Shown piece by piece: positions 18,101 through 25,670 of a DNA stretch of 64,000 bases (its first letter is position 1; every line of letters begins with the position of its first letter). The translations under genes and the position numbers were made by a program. The notes beneath the pieces were generated by a model that made no database searches, was not told where the DNA came from, and saw nothing but the letters and a program-made list of their open reading frames with translations. Source of the DNA: Prevotella sp. P3-122. Its GTDB lineage: Bacteria > Bacteroidota > Bacteroidia > Bacteroidales > Bacteroidaceae. The DNA lies in assembly GCF_002251365.1 (NCBI RefSeq), contig NZ_NPJH01000087.1, positions 54,299 to 118,298 of the forward strand, written 5' to 3'.

Positions 18101-18306
18101 CTACCGACTTCACCCTCACCCTGACCAAGCTTGGCAACAACGAGGGATGGAACGGTCCTATCACTGGCATCACAGAGATTAAGAACGAGGCCCTCAAGGC
18201 TGACGCCATCTACAACATCAACGGACAGCGCGTTGCCAACACTGGCAGCAAGGGTCTGTACATCGTTGTACGCAACGGCAAGGCCGTAAAGGTTGCTACA
18301 AAGTAA
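15151..18306 (+). CDS. Giant secreted protein with three CBM-like domains and sorting tail
   Basis: 1051 residues with a signal peptide (ends SAYAQ). Three jelly-roll, CBM-like domains can be seen by repeated pattern: residues about 25-270 (starts THLIKNAGFDS), 410-595 (starts TFLIANPLF) and 790-1000 (starts TAFIINAQSAS); each has an LPNG/LPCAQ-xYxL strand and a closing xGKAT- or FTLTLTKLG-type strand. Between them are long Ala/Glu/Lys-rich helices of FIVAR type (about 600-785). No catalytic motif was found, so a polysaccharide-binding or adhesive surface role is likely. The C-terminus (YNINGQRVANTGSKGLYIVV...) is the type IX-like tail shared by five other proteins here. Own promoter and terminator. 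Confidence 0.75.
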   Translation: MKKVLLMSLAMFLGVSAYAQEEDVTHLIKNAGFDSGLTFTDEGKPVNETTATGATSERSRFVKSTDGSIYAVPTDGKGNNIVGDLSWYGFLGNIEGWEVPAEYATETPEWKYFGALPYSLKTDYLGVGDGKPAGAINAPESKPGGNDTDDNTGFLYLRAGWGGACAYKQVVNLPCAQYRLEYWTINTNAKSTAEATNLSEVVCRKDVFKDTEGLSSTTWTKHEIEFTPVDEFSIQFGYKSAGSNSNSNPWLIIDGIKLYKIGEATEEEIIASDLSSLEAEMYELMESAGEYGGLTEEINDAIVEIDDCIGSGDLATMKEGYEKYNALKEQIAAVVESLPATIAFYNKAEAALALGYPGASALQEILAKWDNIINSGYSAAIAAYAEELNQAYRDYMFSQEASEASPADYTFLIANPLFVTAGNEPTIEGSTFTYPNQDTYELGKAPADATSEGWYKAGTNTGGDQRLNYAQYRICWNAWASNADGKTLAVATDLENLPNGYYKVAGDLITQTGFVTDQHVFGTSALQSANSAPLTDALWSDDGYGTWTTLTTEKVLVHDGKLTIGASGTMANANQSGWFCATNFKLYFVGKATDQEIADALAAKVAHAQKLAAAMHFAADKAQVLDSISAYTASGDVAVLNGGIALAETSEAKYEEVNAEGKTIPTVAQGLADNIYGEATEFVKYAYGAVQDYFTSDEATYTAVDAILAQLKAYVNNYAPVYNSAYETYTTLTSATAKAALEATFANHKALLTAKLETEATVASAVSELTAAVATAQAQEKYENNPNASDYTAFIINAQSASTDGWTVVKGDGDGPVKKGQYFTGDDSRTYFDTWNGTAGKNNFYMEQVIEGLPNGTYTLGANVRTSGLGACLFGAVGPEAADTTWMEIPLQTYTYQDPASGDYVTENALDKWGQIWEDAKKQLETDTQNAYLASITNANATNGYGWMHLDVPNIEVVDHTLTIGLTSDSTKTGKPTTVTWYSATDFTLTLTKLGNNEGWNGPITGITEIKNEALKADAIYNINGQRVANTGSKGLYIVVRNGKAVKVATK

Positions 18307-18347
18307 ATACTGCCATCCCGTAACGGGACAACAGAAATGACTATAGG

Positions 18348-18386
18348 AACTCTCTTCTCCAGCTTGTGGGGAAGAGAGTTTTTTTT
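18348..18386 (+). terminator. Terminator of the 1051-residue protein
   Basis: AACTCTCTTCTCC (18348-18360) pairs with GGGAAGAGAGTT (18369-18380) and is followed by a T run. It lies 41 bp after the stop codon. Confidence 0.85.
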
Positions 18387-18396
18387 AGCTTTTCAC

Positions 18397-18427
18397 TTGC
18401 CTATTTGGGCAACAAGTAGTATATTTG
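18397..18427 (+). promoter_or_regulatory. Promoter of the 1321-residue protein
   Basis: TTG at 18397-18399, a 20-bp spacer and TATATTTG at 18420-18427, just behind the terminator of the previous gene. Confidence 0.7.
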
Positions 18428-18510
18428 CAAAATAAAACCAACAATACTGTCGGCAAATCTGGCAAGTATTATCAACTATTCCAATATATACTGACTAAAC
18501 TTACATACTG

Positions 18511-21500
18511 ATGAAACAAATACTGTTACTCGCCTCTTTGGCTTTTCCAGCCTGCATGACGGCACAAACCGATGTTACTACTGACTATGTGAAGAATGCA
18601 TCCTTCGAGGCTGATGACATCAGCACTCTCAGCGCAGTGAACAACTCCGCCGACGGTCTCCGTGGCTACACTCTGGCATCGCCCGCCAGCTGGACTGTCA
18701 GCGGTACCGGCGTGACCCAGCTGCTTGTCACCGCTGACTGCTACACGGACAACAACTTCGGAAAGGTTACCACCCTTGCCGACGGCACACAGGCTTACTA
18801 CCTGCGTATGGGCTGGTCTACCGGCTCCACCACTCTGCAGCAGACACTTGGCGAGCTGCCCAAAGGCAAGTACAAGCTCTATGCCGACGTGCGCTCGGCC
18901 TATGCCAACTCCGCAACGTCCTCGTTCAAGCTCTTTGCCGGCGATGCCAACATCTCCGCAGCTTTCGACCAGGGTGCCACATCATATTTCACCACAGCAA
19001 AGTGGAACACCCATGAGCTGACATTCGAGCAGGAAGTGGATGGTGACGTAAATATCGGCGTAACAGTTGACTGGCTATCCGGAGGCAGCTGCATCATGGT
19101 CGACAACATAAGGCTCGTACGCATGCCCGATGACTATGTTGAGCCAGGAGACCCAACGGAAGACGAGATACAGAGCGTCACCGAGGGCATCATCAATGGT
19201 GACTTCGTTGACGAGGCTACCATGCAGGGCGACCTGCTGCAGATGCTCGCCAACTTCGCCACATATCTAAAGAACGACTTCCAGCAGGCACAGGCACCAA
19301 ACAGTGTCGGAGAGGTGTGCGGATGCTTCAAGAGCAACTCCACCATGCAGAACAACGAAGACGGCGTGCGCTCGAATGCCGACCTGTCTATGATATGCGC
19401 CTTCCTCGCCAAGTATGGCAAGGACAAGGTGACGCTGCCTGCCAACGTCACATGGGATGACATCGAGGATATGGCCATGAAGTCGCTTGTCTTCGCTTAT
19501 TCCACACATAAGGCAAACAAATTGAAGGTGTGCTCGGGCAACACCTATTGGGGCTCTACCTCTACCTCTGACCACGTTTGGGAAAGCTCACTGTGGGCAA
19601 TGTCTGTTGCCTACTCCGCCTTCTTCCAATGGAACAAACTGACCGATGCACAGAAAGGATATGTCAAGGCACTGCTCAAGGCAGAGTGCAACTACGAGCT
19701 CTACCGCTCCATTCCTACAGGCTATGCCGGCGACACCAAGGCAGAGGAGAACGGATGGGAGGCTGACGTGCTTGCCGCCACTCTGGGACTCTTCCCCGAT
19801 GACGAGCTTGCACCAAAGTGGTTCGCACGCCTTCGTGAGTTTGCCATCAACAGCTACTCCCACAAGGACGATGCCAACAACAACACCGTCATCGACCCCG
19901 ACTACGACAACACAACAGTGGCTCAGCTCTACAAGGGACAGAACCTGTACGATGACTATACCCTACAGAACCATAGCTACTTCCATACATCTTATCAGAA
20001 CGTGGTCATTCAGGAGCTTGGCGAGGCCGCGCTCGCACTGAAGCTCTTCCAGACTGCTCTCTACGGAGAAGAGAAATGGAAGACCAACGCACTGATGCAC
20101 AACAACGACAAGGTGCAGAAGGAGGTGCTCAACTGGCTTGCGCTGGCCGACGGTGAGCTGGCCATGCCTAACGGCAACGACTGGAGCCTCTTCCTCTACG
20201 ACCAGATTACCTCTTACTCTACCAATGCCTGCTTCCTGCGCGATGCAGACGCACTGATGCTTGAGAACCTGGCATACAAGATGATCAAGGCACGACAGAC
20301 TACCACGGAGGATGGCTCGTGGCTGCTGCGCTCTGATATCGGAGCACGCCGCATGGGTGTCGAGGCTCACCGCGTCATGATGTCCTACCTCATGCACCTC
20401 GTTGCCTCTACCGCCGACATGCAGCCTACCGACTTCGAGACATTCCGCGCAAGACACTCCGAGGCCAAGCACATCAAGGAACAGAACATCGTGAGGGCAT
20501 ATACCAAGGACCGATTCACAACCTTCTCATGGGCACCGGGCATCAGCAGCTACACTGGCTACATTGCCGCCAACTCTGTTGACAAGAACAAGATTGTCGT
20601 GCCGTTCAAGCAGAACAACACCGGAAACTTCCTCGGCTTCTATACCGTCAGCGGCAAAGGCACCAACGCTACTCCCGTTGTCAACGGCATCTACCAGTTC
20701 GATGGCAACGCATGGGTGATGAATGGTGAGCTGAATACCAACGACGCCACTCTCAACAACCGCTTTGTCATCTACTCCACTCCAGGCAACGCTGTAATCT
20801 ATCTCGACAACGTGACGGCTCTTGCCGACGGTACCATAACAAAGGAGCAGGGCGGACTGACTGCCATATCGGTAGACGAGCTGACAAAGACTCAGCGCAC
20901 TCTCTACTATGAAGATACTCACAAGCTTTCGGATGGCTCGCAGCTGCTGACCTTCACCTCTCCATGGGTGAATATCGACAACGCACTCGGCATCGTGGCA
21001 CACAATGGCGACAAGGGCATGGCATTCGGTGACAAGGCTAACAACAACTCCGTGATGACGGCCAAGCTCTATCCTGCCTACTCCACATCAAGCAGGGCGT
21101 TCACAGCTGGCTCTACCGTAGACCGCCGCAACATCGTCTACTACAGCAACATCAGCGCAGACGAGACCAAGCGCATGAGCGACGAGCTGATTACGCTCAC
21201 CGACAAGCTGCCGCAGGGATGGAACGGTGCTATCGCCGCTGACCCTGACGGCACACGCTATACCATCATCTCAAACTTCAACAGCGACGAGAAGGCGACC
21301 TTCGAGCTGCCTACGACTATTCTCGGATATCCTGTCCTCAGCGTACCGACGACATTTGGAAAGGTGACTGTGGCAATAGAGCAAAACAACTCTTCGGCAA
21401 GTGTATCAAGGATATTCGTTGACGACCCATCATTGACAACGGTTCTCGACAAGGACGATGCCAACGTGGCATACCTTCAGGCAACAGCCGACTGCGACTG

Positions 21501-22476
21501 CGAGTACACCGTAAGGGCTATCACTGAGAAGGGCATCGTGGAGAAGACTTTCAAGACTACTGGTTGTGTAAAGGTAACTATCAGCGGAGGCGACCTTCTG
21601 GTGGAAGGGAGCACGTTTCCCGTTGATAATGAAGAAAATCTCACGGAAGGATATACGGACATTACGGAAGACAAGGTGCAGAACCCAAGCTTCGAGGAAG
21701 ACGAGACCTACGGACAAGTAAGTTCCAACATCACGGCAAGCGGTGTCACATACGCCACATGCTACACCAACAGCGTATCGGCCTCTAATGCCAAGTGGCC
21801 AAACGTGCTGCCTGTGGCAGGATGGACTCCCGGCTCTACGCTCTCTGGAGGCAGCAACTATTGCCGCATGTACTCCATGCCCTATAGCTCGACGATGTTC
21901 TGCGTAAGTCCGAGCAGCGTGGGAAACTATGCCGCAAAGACGTCGCACATGATAGCTGACGACAACTGTGGAGCCCGCACGCTCACCGTCCTCAACTCCT
22001 GGGACATGGGCAACAACGCCATCACTCAGTCTGTATCGCTTCCTGCCGGCACCTACCGCCTGCTATTGGACATGAAGTACGAGTGTGCCAACGAGACGTC
22101 CAATGACGGCAAGAAGGTGACAACGGCTAATAACACCAATACCTCGCTTACCGGCGTGGCATACAACGGTATCACCGACTACCGCTACCCGTCAGCACGC
22201 AGCCAGTGGGAAGTAATGGTCTACGACTTCACGCTCGACAGCCCTACTGACATCGTACTTTCTCTTGGCTACGGCTGTTCTGCCAGCCAAGGTGCTGCCA
22301 ACAACACCTTATTATATATAGACAACCTGCGCCTGTTGCAGAAGACAACAACTGGCATCACTAACGTCAGCAACGATGCCAACGCCAACAAGCTCTATAA
22401 CCTTGCAGGACAGCAGGTCGGCAACTCCTACAAGGGTGTTGTAGTAAGCAAGGGAAAGAAAGCTATAGTAAAATAA
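18511..22476 (+). CDS. Secreted 1321-residue protein, probable toroid-fold lyase or hydrolase
   Basis: Signal peptide, then a CBM-like jelly roll (residues 20-210, TDYVKNASFEADD ... IMVDNIRLV). Residues about 230-640 are helix-rich with aromatic and acidic clusters (DHVWESSLWAMSVAYS, ENGWEADVLAATLGLFPDD, LQNHSYFHTSYQN), the look of an (alpha/alpha) toroid; the Asn-His-Tyr cluster recalls PL8-type lyases. Residues about 650-1030 form beta-sandwich domains, again as in PL8-like or heparinase-like enzymes. A second jelly roll (about 1050-1290, DKVQNPSFEEDE) and the tail LYNLAGQQVGNSYKGVVV follow. I cannot assign a CAZy family. The setting between GH88 and GH154/GH105 genes favours action on an acidic polysaccharide. 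Confidence 0.65.
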   Translation: MKQILLLASLAFPACMTAQTDVTTDYVKNASFEADDISTLSAVNNSADGLRGYTLASPASWTVSGTGVTQLLVTADCYTDNNFGKVTTLADGTQAYYLRMGWSTGSTTLQQTLGELPKGKYKLYADVRSAYANSATSSFKLFAGDANISAAFDQGATSYFTTAKWNTHELTFEQEVDGDVNIGVTVDWLSGGSCIMVDNIRLVRMPDDYVEPGDPTEDEIQSVTEGIINGDFVDEATMQGDLLQMLANFATYLKNDFQQAQAPNSVGEVCGCFKSNSTMQNNEDGVRSNADLSMICAFLAKYGKDKVTLPANVTWDDIEDMAMKSLVFAYSTHKANKLKVCSGNTYWGSTSTSDHVWESSLWAMSVAYSAFFQWNKLTDAQKGYVKALLKAECNYELYRSIPTGYAGDTKAEENGWEADVLAATLGLFPDDELAPKWFARLREFAINSYSHKDDANNNTVIDPDYDNTTVAQLYKGQNLYDDYTLQNHSYFHTSYQNVVIQELGEAALALKLFQTALYGEEKWKTNALMHNNDKVQKEVLNWLALADGELAMPNGNDWSLFLYDQITSYSTNACFLRDADALMLENLAYKMIKARQTTTEDGSWLLRSDIGARRMGVEAHRVMMSYLMHLVASTADMQPTDFETFRARHSEAKHIKEQNIVRAYTKDRFTTFSWAPGISSYTGYIAANSVDKNKIVVPFKQNNTGNFLGFYTVSGKGTNATPVVNGIYQFDGNAWVMNGELNTNDATLNNRFVIYSTPGNAVIYLDNVTALADGTITKEQGGLTAISVDELTKTQRTLYYEDTHKLSDGSQLLTFTSPWVNIDNALGIVAHNGDKGMAFGDKANNNSVMTAKLYPAYSTSSRAFTAGSTVDRRNIVYYSNISADETKRMSDELITLTDKLPQGWNGAIAADPDGTRYTIISNFNSDEKATFELPTTILGYPVLSVPTTFGKVTVAIEQNNSSASVSRIFVDDPSLTTVLDKDDANVAYLQATADCDCEYTVRAITEKGIVEKTFKTTGCVKVTISGGDLLVEGSTFPVDNEENLTEGYTDITEDKVQNPSFEEDETYGQVSSNITASGVTYATCYTNSVSASNAKWPNVLPVAGWTPGSTLSGGSNYCRMYSMPYSSTMFCVSPSSVGNYAAKTSHMIADDNCGARTLTVLNSWDMGNNAITQSVSLPAGTYRLLLDMKYECANETSNDGKKVTTANNTNTSLTGVAYNGITDYRYPSARSQWEVMVYDFTLDSPTDIVLSLGYGCSASQGAANNTLLYIDNLRLLQKTTTGITNVSNDANANKLYNLAGQQVGNSYKGVVVSKGKKAIVK

Positions 22477-22482
22477 ATTTCC

Positions 22483-22490
22483 TATCTTTG
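22483..22490 (+). promoter_or_regulatory. -7 box of the GH154 gene
   Basis: TATCTTTG lies only 7 bp after the preceding stop codon and 50 bp before the ATG at 22540. It gives the GH154-GH105 pair its own start even if some read-through occurs. No clear -33 element. Confidence 0.55.
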
Positions 22491-22539
22491 CAAAAACTTA
22501 AAATTCTCACTATTAATTATCAACAAATTCCTAAGAGAC

Positions 22540-23811
22540 ATGACCCTTAAACTTATCAAATCACTCGTAGTGATGCTTGTGTTGCTCACGCCTGCATCGG
22601 CGGTGGCAGCCAAGAAGAAACAGAAACAACAGACGGACCGTGAGTACTGGTGCGAGCAGGCCTACAAGATGGCGCAGCCAGTGCTGGAGAACATGGCAAA
22701 GGGCGAGTTGCAGAAGAACATGCAGCTTGAGGTATCGCCCAACTGGGACGGACGCAGCAAGAAGGTTGCCTACATGGAGTGCTTCGGCAGGCTCATGGCA
22801 GGCATCGCACCATGGCTGACCCTGCCTGACGATGACACCGCAGAGGGAGCACAGCGCAAGCAGCTCAGGGAGTGGGCATTGGCAAGCTACAAGAATGCCG
22901 TTGACCCAAACAATCCCGACTACCTCGCATGGAGAGGACACGGACAGGCACTCGTAGATGCCGCATACGTGGCCGAGAGTTTTCTCAGGGCATACACCAC
23001 GCTGTGGGAGCCACTCGACGATACTACCAAGAAACGCTACTTCGAGGAGTTCACACAACTGCGACGCGTAGACCCTCCCTACACCAACTGGTTCCTGTTC
23101 TCAAGCATCATCGAGAGCTTCCTCGCCAAGGCAGGAGCTGAATACGATGAGTTCCGTGTTAACACGGCTTGCCGCAAGACCGAGGAATGGTATGTTGGTG
23201 ACGGATGGTATGCCGACGGCCCCGTATTCGCCTTCGACTACTATTCCAGCTACGTCTTCCACCCCATGTACCTTGAGACCCTGCAGGCAATGGTTGACGC
23301 AAAGGCCAACACACGCCTCGACTACAAGAAATACTACGACCGCGAGCTGAAGAGGGCACAGAAGTTCTCCATCATCCTTGAGCGCTTCATCTCTCCCGAA
23401 GGCACTTACCCTGTCTTCGGACGCTCCACACCCTACCGCCTGGCAGCCATGCAGCCATTGGCTCTCATGGCATGGTACCAGAAGTTGCCTGCCGACATCA
23501 GCAACGGACAGGTAAGGGCGGCACTGACAAAGGTCATGCACCGCATGTTCGACCAGCAGAACAACTATAACGAGGGCGGCTTCCTCACCATAGGCTTCTG
23601 CGGTTCACAGAAGAACATTGCCGACTGGTACACCAACAACGGCTCACTCTACATGACCTCCCTCGCATTCATGCCTCTCGGCCTTCCCGCCGACTCTCCT
23701 TTCTGGACTGACGAGGCACAGCCATGGACACAGGTAAAGGCATGGGGCGGTCAGCCATTCCCCAAAGACCACCGATGGGCAGACGACATACAGACAAAGG
23801 ATAAATGGTAA
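22540..23811 (+). CDS. DUF2264 protein (GH154 beta-glucuronidase family)
   Basis: 423 residues, the usual length of DUF2264. Signal peptide to about residue 24, then Lys/Gln-rich linker. The family blocks are clear: YMECFGRLMAGIAPWLTLP, WRGHGQALVDAAYVAES, YTNWFLFSSIIESFLAK, GDGWYADGPVFAFDYYSSYVFHP and FGRSTPYRLAAM. DUF2264 is the basis of CAZy family GH154, for which exo-beta-glucuronidase activity on arabinogalactan or pectin side chains has been reported; activity of this protein is inferred. The acidic residues near GDGWYADGP are good catalytic candidates. GH105 follows after 31 bp in the same transcription unit. Confidence 0.9.
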   Translation: MTLKLIKSLVVMLVLLTPASAVAAKKKQKQQTDREYWCEQAYKMAQPVLENMAKGELQKNMQLEVSPNWDGRSKKVAYMECFGRLMAGIAPWLTLPDDDTAEGAQRKQLREWALASYKNAVDPNNPDYLAWRGHGQALVDAAYVAESFLRAYTTLWEPLDDTTKKRYFEEFTQLRRVDPPYTNWFLFSSIIESFLAKAGAEYDEFRVNTACRKTEEWYVGDGWYADGPVFAFDYYSSYVFHPMYLETLQAMVDAKANTRLDYKKYYDRELKRAQKFSIILERFISPEGTYPVFGRSTPYRLAAMQPLALMAWYQKLPADISNGQVRAALTKVMHRMFDQQNNYNEGGFLTIGFCGSQKNIADWYTNNGSLYMTSLAFMPLGLPADSPFWTDEAQPWTQVKAWGGQPFPKDHRWADDIQTKDKW

Positions 23812-23842
23812 TTATTCCTCAAACACTAAAAAAATTCCAACA

Positions 23843-24973
23843 ATGAAAAGAACACTTATCATAGCCTTGGCATTCCTCGGTATGCAGTCAGCATCAGCCA
23901 AGGACTGGACAGTCACCGAGGTGAAGACCATTATCACGAAGGTCAACGACACATGGCAGCAGAACCATCCAAAGCAGGAACGCTCCTTCTGGGACCCTGC
24001 TGTATACCACACGGGAAACATGGAGGCTGCAAAGTACATGAACAACCGCAAATGGTACCGGTATTCATACGACTGGGCTGAGCAGAACCTCTGGCAGGGA
24101 GCACGCGAGACCGACAACACCAAGTGGAAATACAAAACCTACGGTGAGGGACATCAGTTCGTTCTCTTCGGCGACTGGCAGATATGCTTCCAGACATACA
24201 TAGACCTCTACAACTCACCGCTCGCACCATCCGACAAGGAGTTCATGGTTAAGAGAGCCAAGGAGGTTATGGGCTTCGAGGCATACAGCGATGCCTCCGA
24301 CTACTGGTGGTGGGCAGACGCCCTGTACATGGTAATGCCTGTGATGACAAAGATGTACAAGCTCACCGGCGACAAGCAGTATCTTACCAAGATGCACGAC
24401 AACTGGCTATATGCCAACAGCATCATGTACGACAAGAAGACTGGACTATACTTCCGCGACGGCAAATACGTCTTCCCCAAGCACACCACGGCAGCAGGCA
24501 AGAAGGACTTCTGGGCACGTGGCGACGGATGGGTAGTGGCAGCTTTCGCAAAGATACTCCAGGACCTGCCAAAGGATGATGCCAACCGCAAGGAGTACAT
24601 CAAGTACTACAAGAAGATTGTCAAGGGCGTAGCAGCATGCCAGCAGGCAGAAGGCTACTGGACACGCTCCATGATGGACGCGGAGCAGGCACCAGGCAGG
24701 GAGACCAGCGGTACGGCTCTCTTCGCATACGGCATACAGTGGGGCATCAACAACGGCATACTGTCGAAGAAATACCAGAAGGTTGTCGACAAGGCATGGG
24801 AATACCTTGCCACGATAGCTCTTCAGCCTGACGGAACAGTGGGATACGTACAGCCCATTGGCGAGAAGGCCATCCCGGGACAGGTCGTTAACCAGAAGAG
24901 CGTCACCAACTTCGGTACAGGCGCGTTCCTGCTCGCTGCATGCGAGTACGCAAGGCATCTCGAAAAGAAATAA
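23843..24973 (+). CDS. GH105 unsaturated rhamnogalacturonyl hydrolase
   Basis: Removes unsaturated galacturonic acid from products of rhamnogalacturonan or related lyases. 376 residues with signal peptide (cleavage near SASAKD) and the YteR/YesR-type (alpha/alpha)6 toroid. The catalytic Asp is Asp159 in WWWADALYMVMP; other family blocks are GEGHQFVLFGDWQICFQ, FWARGDGWVVAAFAKIL and RETSGTALFAYGIQWG. It is 31 bp behind GH154 and, with PL11 and PL9 downstream, fits a rhamnogalacturonan pathway. No terminator hairpin of the usual kind follows; a composite repeat region starts about 35 bp later. Confidence 0.95.
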   Translation: MKRTLIIALAFLGMQSASAKDWTVTEVKTIITKVNDTWQQNHPKQERSFWDPAVYHTGNMEAAKYMNNRKWYRYSYDWAEQNLWQGARETDNTKWKYKTYGEGHQFVLFGDWQICFQTYIDLYNSPLAPSDKEFMVKRAKEVMGFEAYSDASDYWWWADALYMVMPVMTKMYKLTGDKQYLTKMHDNWLYANSIMYDKKTGLYFRDGKYVFPKHTTAAGKKDFWARGDGWVVAAFAKILQDLPKDDANRKEYIKYYKKIVKGVAACQQAEGYWTRSMMDAEQAPGRETSGTALFAYGIQWGINNGILSKKYQKVVDKAWEYLATIALQPDGTVGYVQPIGEKAIPGQVVNQKSVTNFGTGAFLLAACEYARHLEKK

Positions 24974-25005
24974 TCCTTACCGTAAGGGATATTCTGCTGC
25001 TTGCA

Positions 25006-25411
25006 GACCAAATCTGTGTAATCTGTGTAATCTGTGGACTTATTACTTACCCTCTTTCTTGTCCCACGGATTTCACAGATTTCACAGATTTTGTCTGTAT
25101 GGCCCCTGTCCTGACAATCCGTGTCATCCGTGGTTTTTTCCCTTATCCTCTGTTCTTGTCACACGGATTTCACGGATTTCACAGATTTTATCTGTAAGGC
25201 CCCTGTCCTGACTATCCGTGTCATCCGTGTTTTTTTTACTTACCCTCCATTTTGTCCCACAGATTTCACAGATTTCACAGATTTTGTCTGTATGGCCCCT
25301 GTCCTGACTATCGCATCCTTTGAGCTTACTACCTCCCCTCTCCCCTTGGAGAGGGGCTGGGGGTGAGGCTTCTCCCTCTTCTTTCTGTCCTGACAATCCG
25401 TGTCATCTGTG
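25006..25411. repeat. Composite repeat: three tandem B/C units and one A module
   Basis: The region opens with AATCTGTGT repeats, then carries three copies of a 96-97 bp unit starting at 25061, 25158 and 25254. Each unit has the 9-bp triplet CACAGATTT (module B), CCCTGTCCTGA, and mostly CCGTGTCATCCGTG (module C). The last unit runs into module A, in which CCCCTCTCC and GGAGAGGGG form a 9-bp hairpin around CCTT, followed by GGCTGGGGGTGAGGCTT. Its orientation is opposite to both neighbouring genes. Open frames inside (SPPAPLQGERG-like) are repeat translations. 25412-25560 shows nothing else. Confidence 0.9.
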
Positions 25412-25570
25412 GGACAATACCGAGCAGGAATATTCCTATCAGCTTGATGATGAGAGAGACACCATGGGCTCTGGTGCTATATAGTCGGACAGAAGGGATG
25501 GATTGAAATTGTTTTTCTATACTATACCAAAGATTTATTGTCTCAATTAAGAAAGATTAAAAAAAAATGT

Positions 25571-25578
25571 TATCTTTG
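25571..25578 (+). promoter_or_regulatory. -7 box of the PL9 gene
   Basis: TATCTTTG, 92 bp before the ATG at 25671. No TTG at the right distance upstream. Confidence 0.5.
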
Positions 25579-25670
25579 CAACGCATAATTGAGACATCTA
25601 CTAAAACTATTACCAGTAACACATACTATAAAAGTATATATATTAAAACAAACTATAATAATCCTACATT

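Noticed and set aside
25121..25396. Small frames encoding DFTDF or SPPAPLQGERG-like peptides
   Set aside because: They are translations of the composite repeat and recur in both orientations at six loci.
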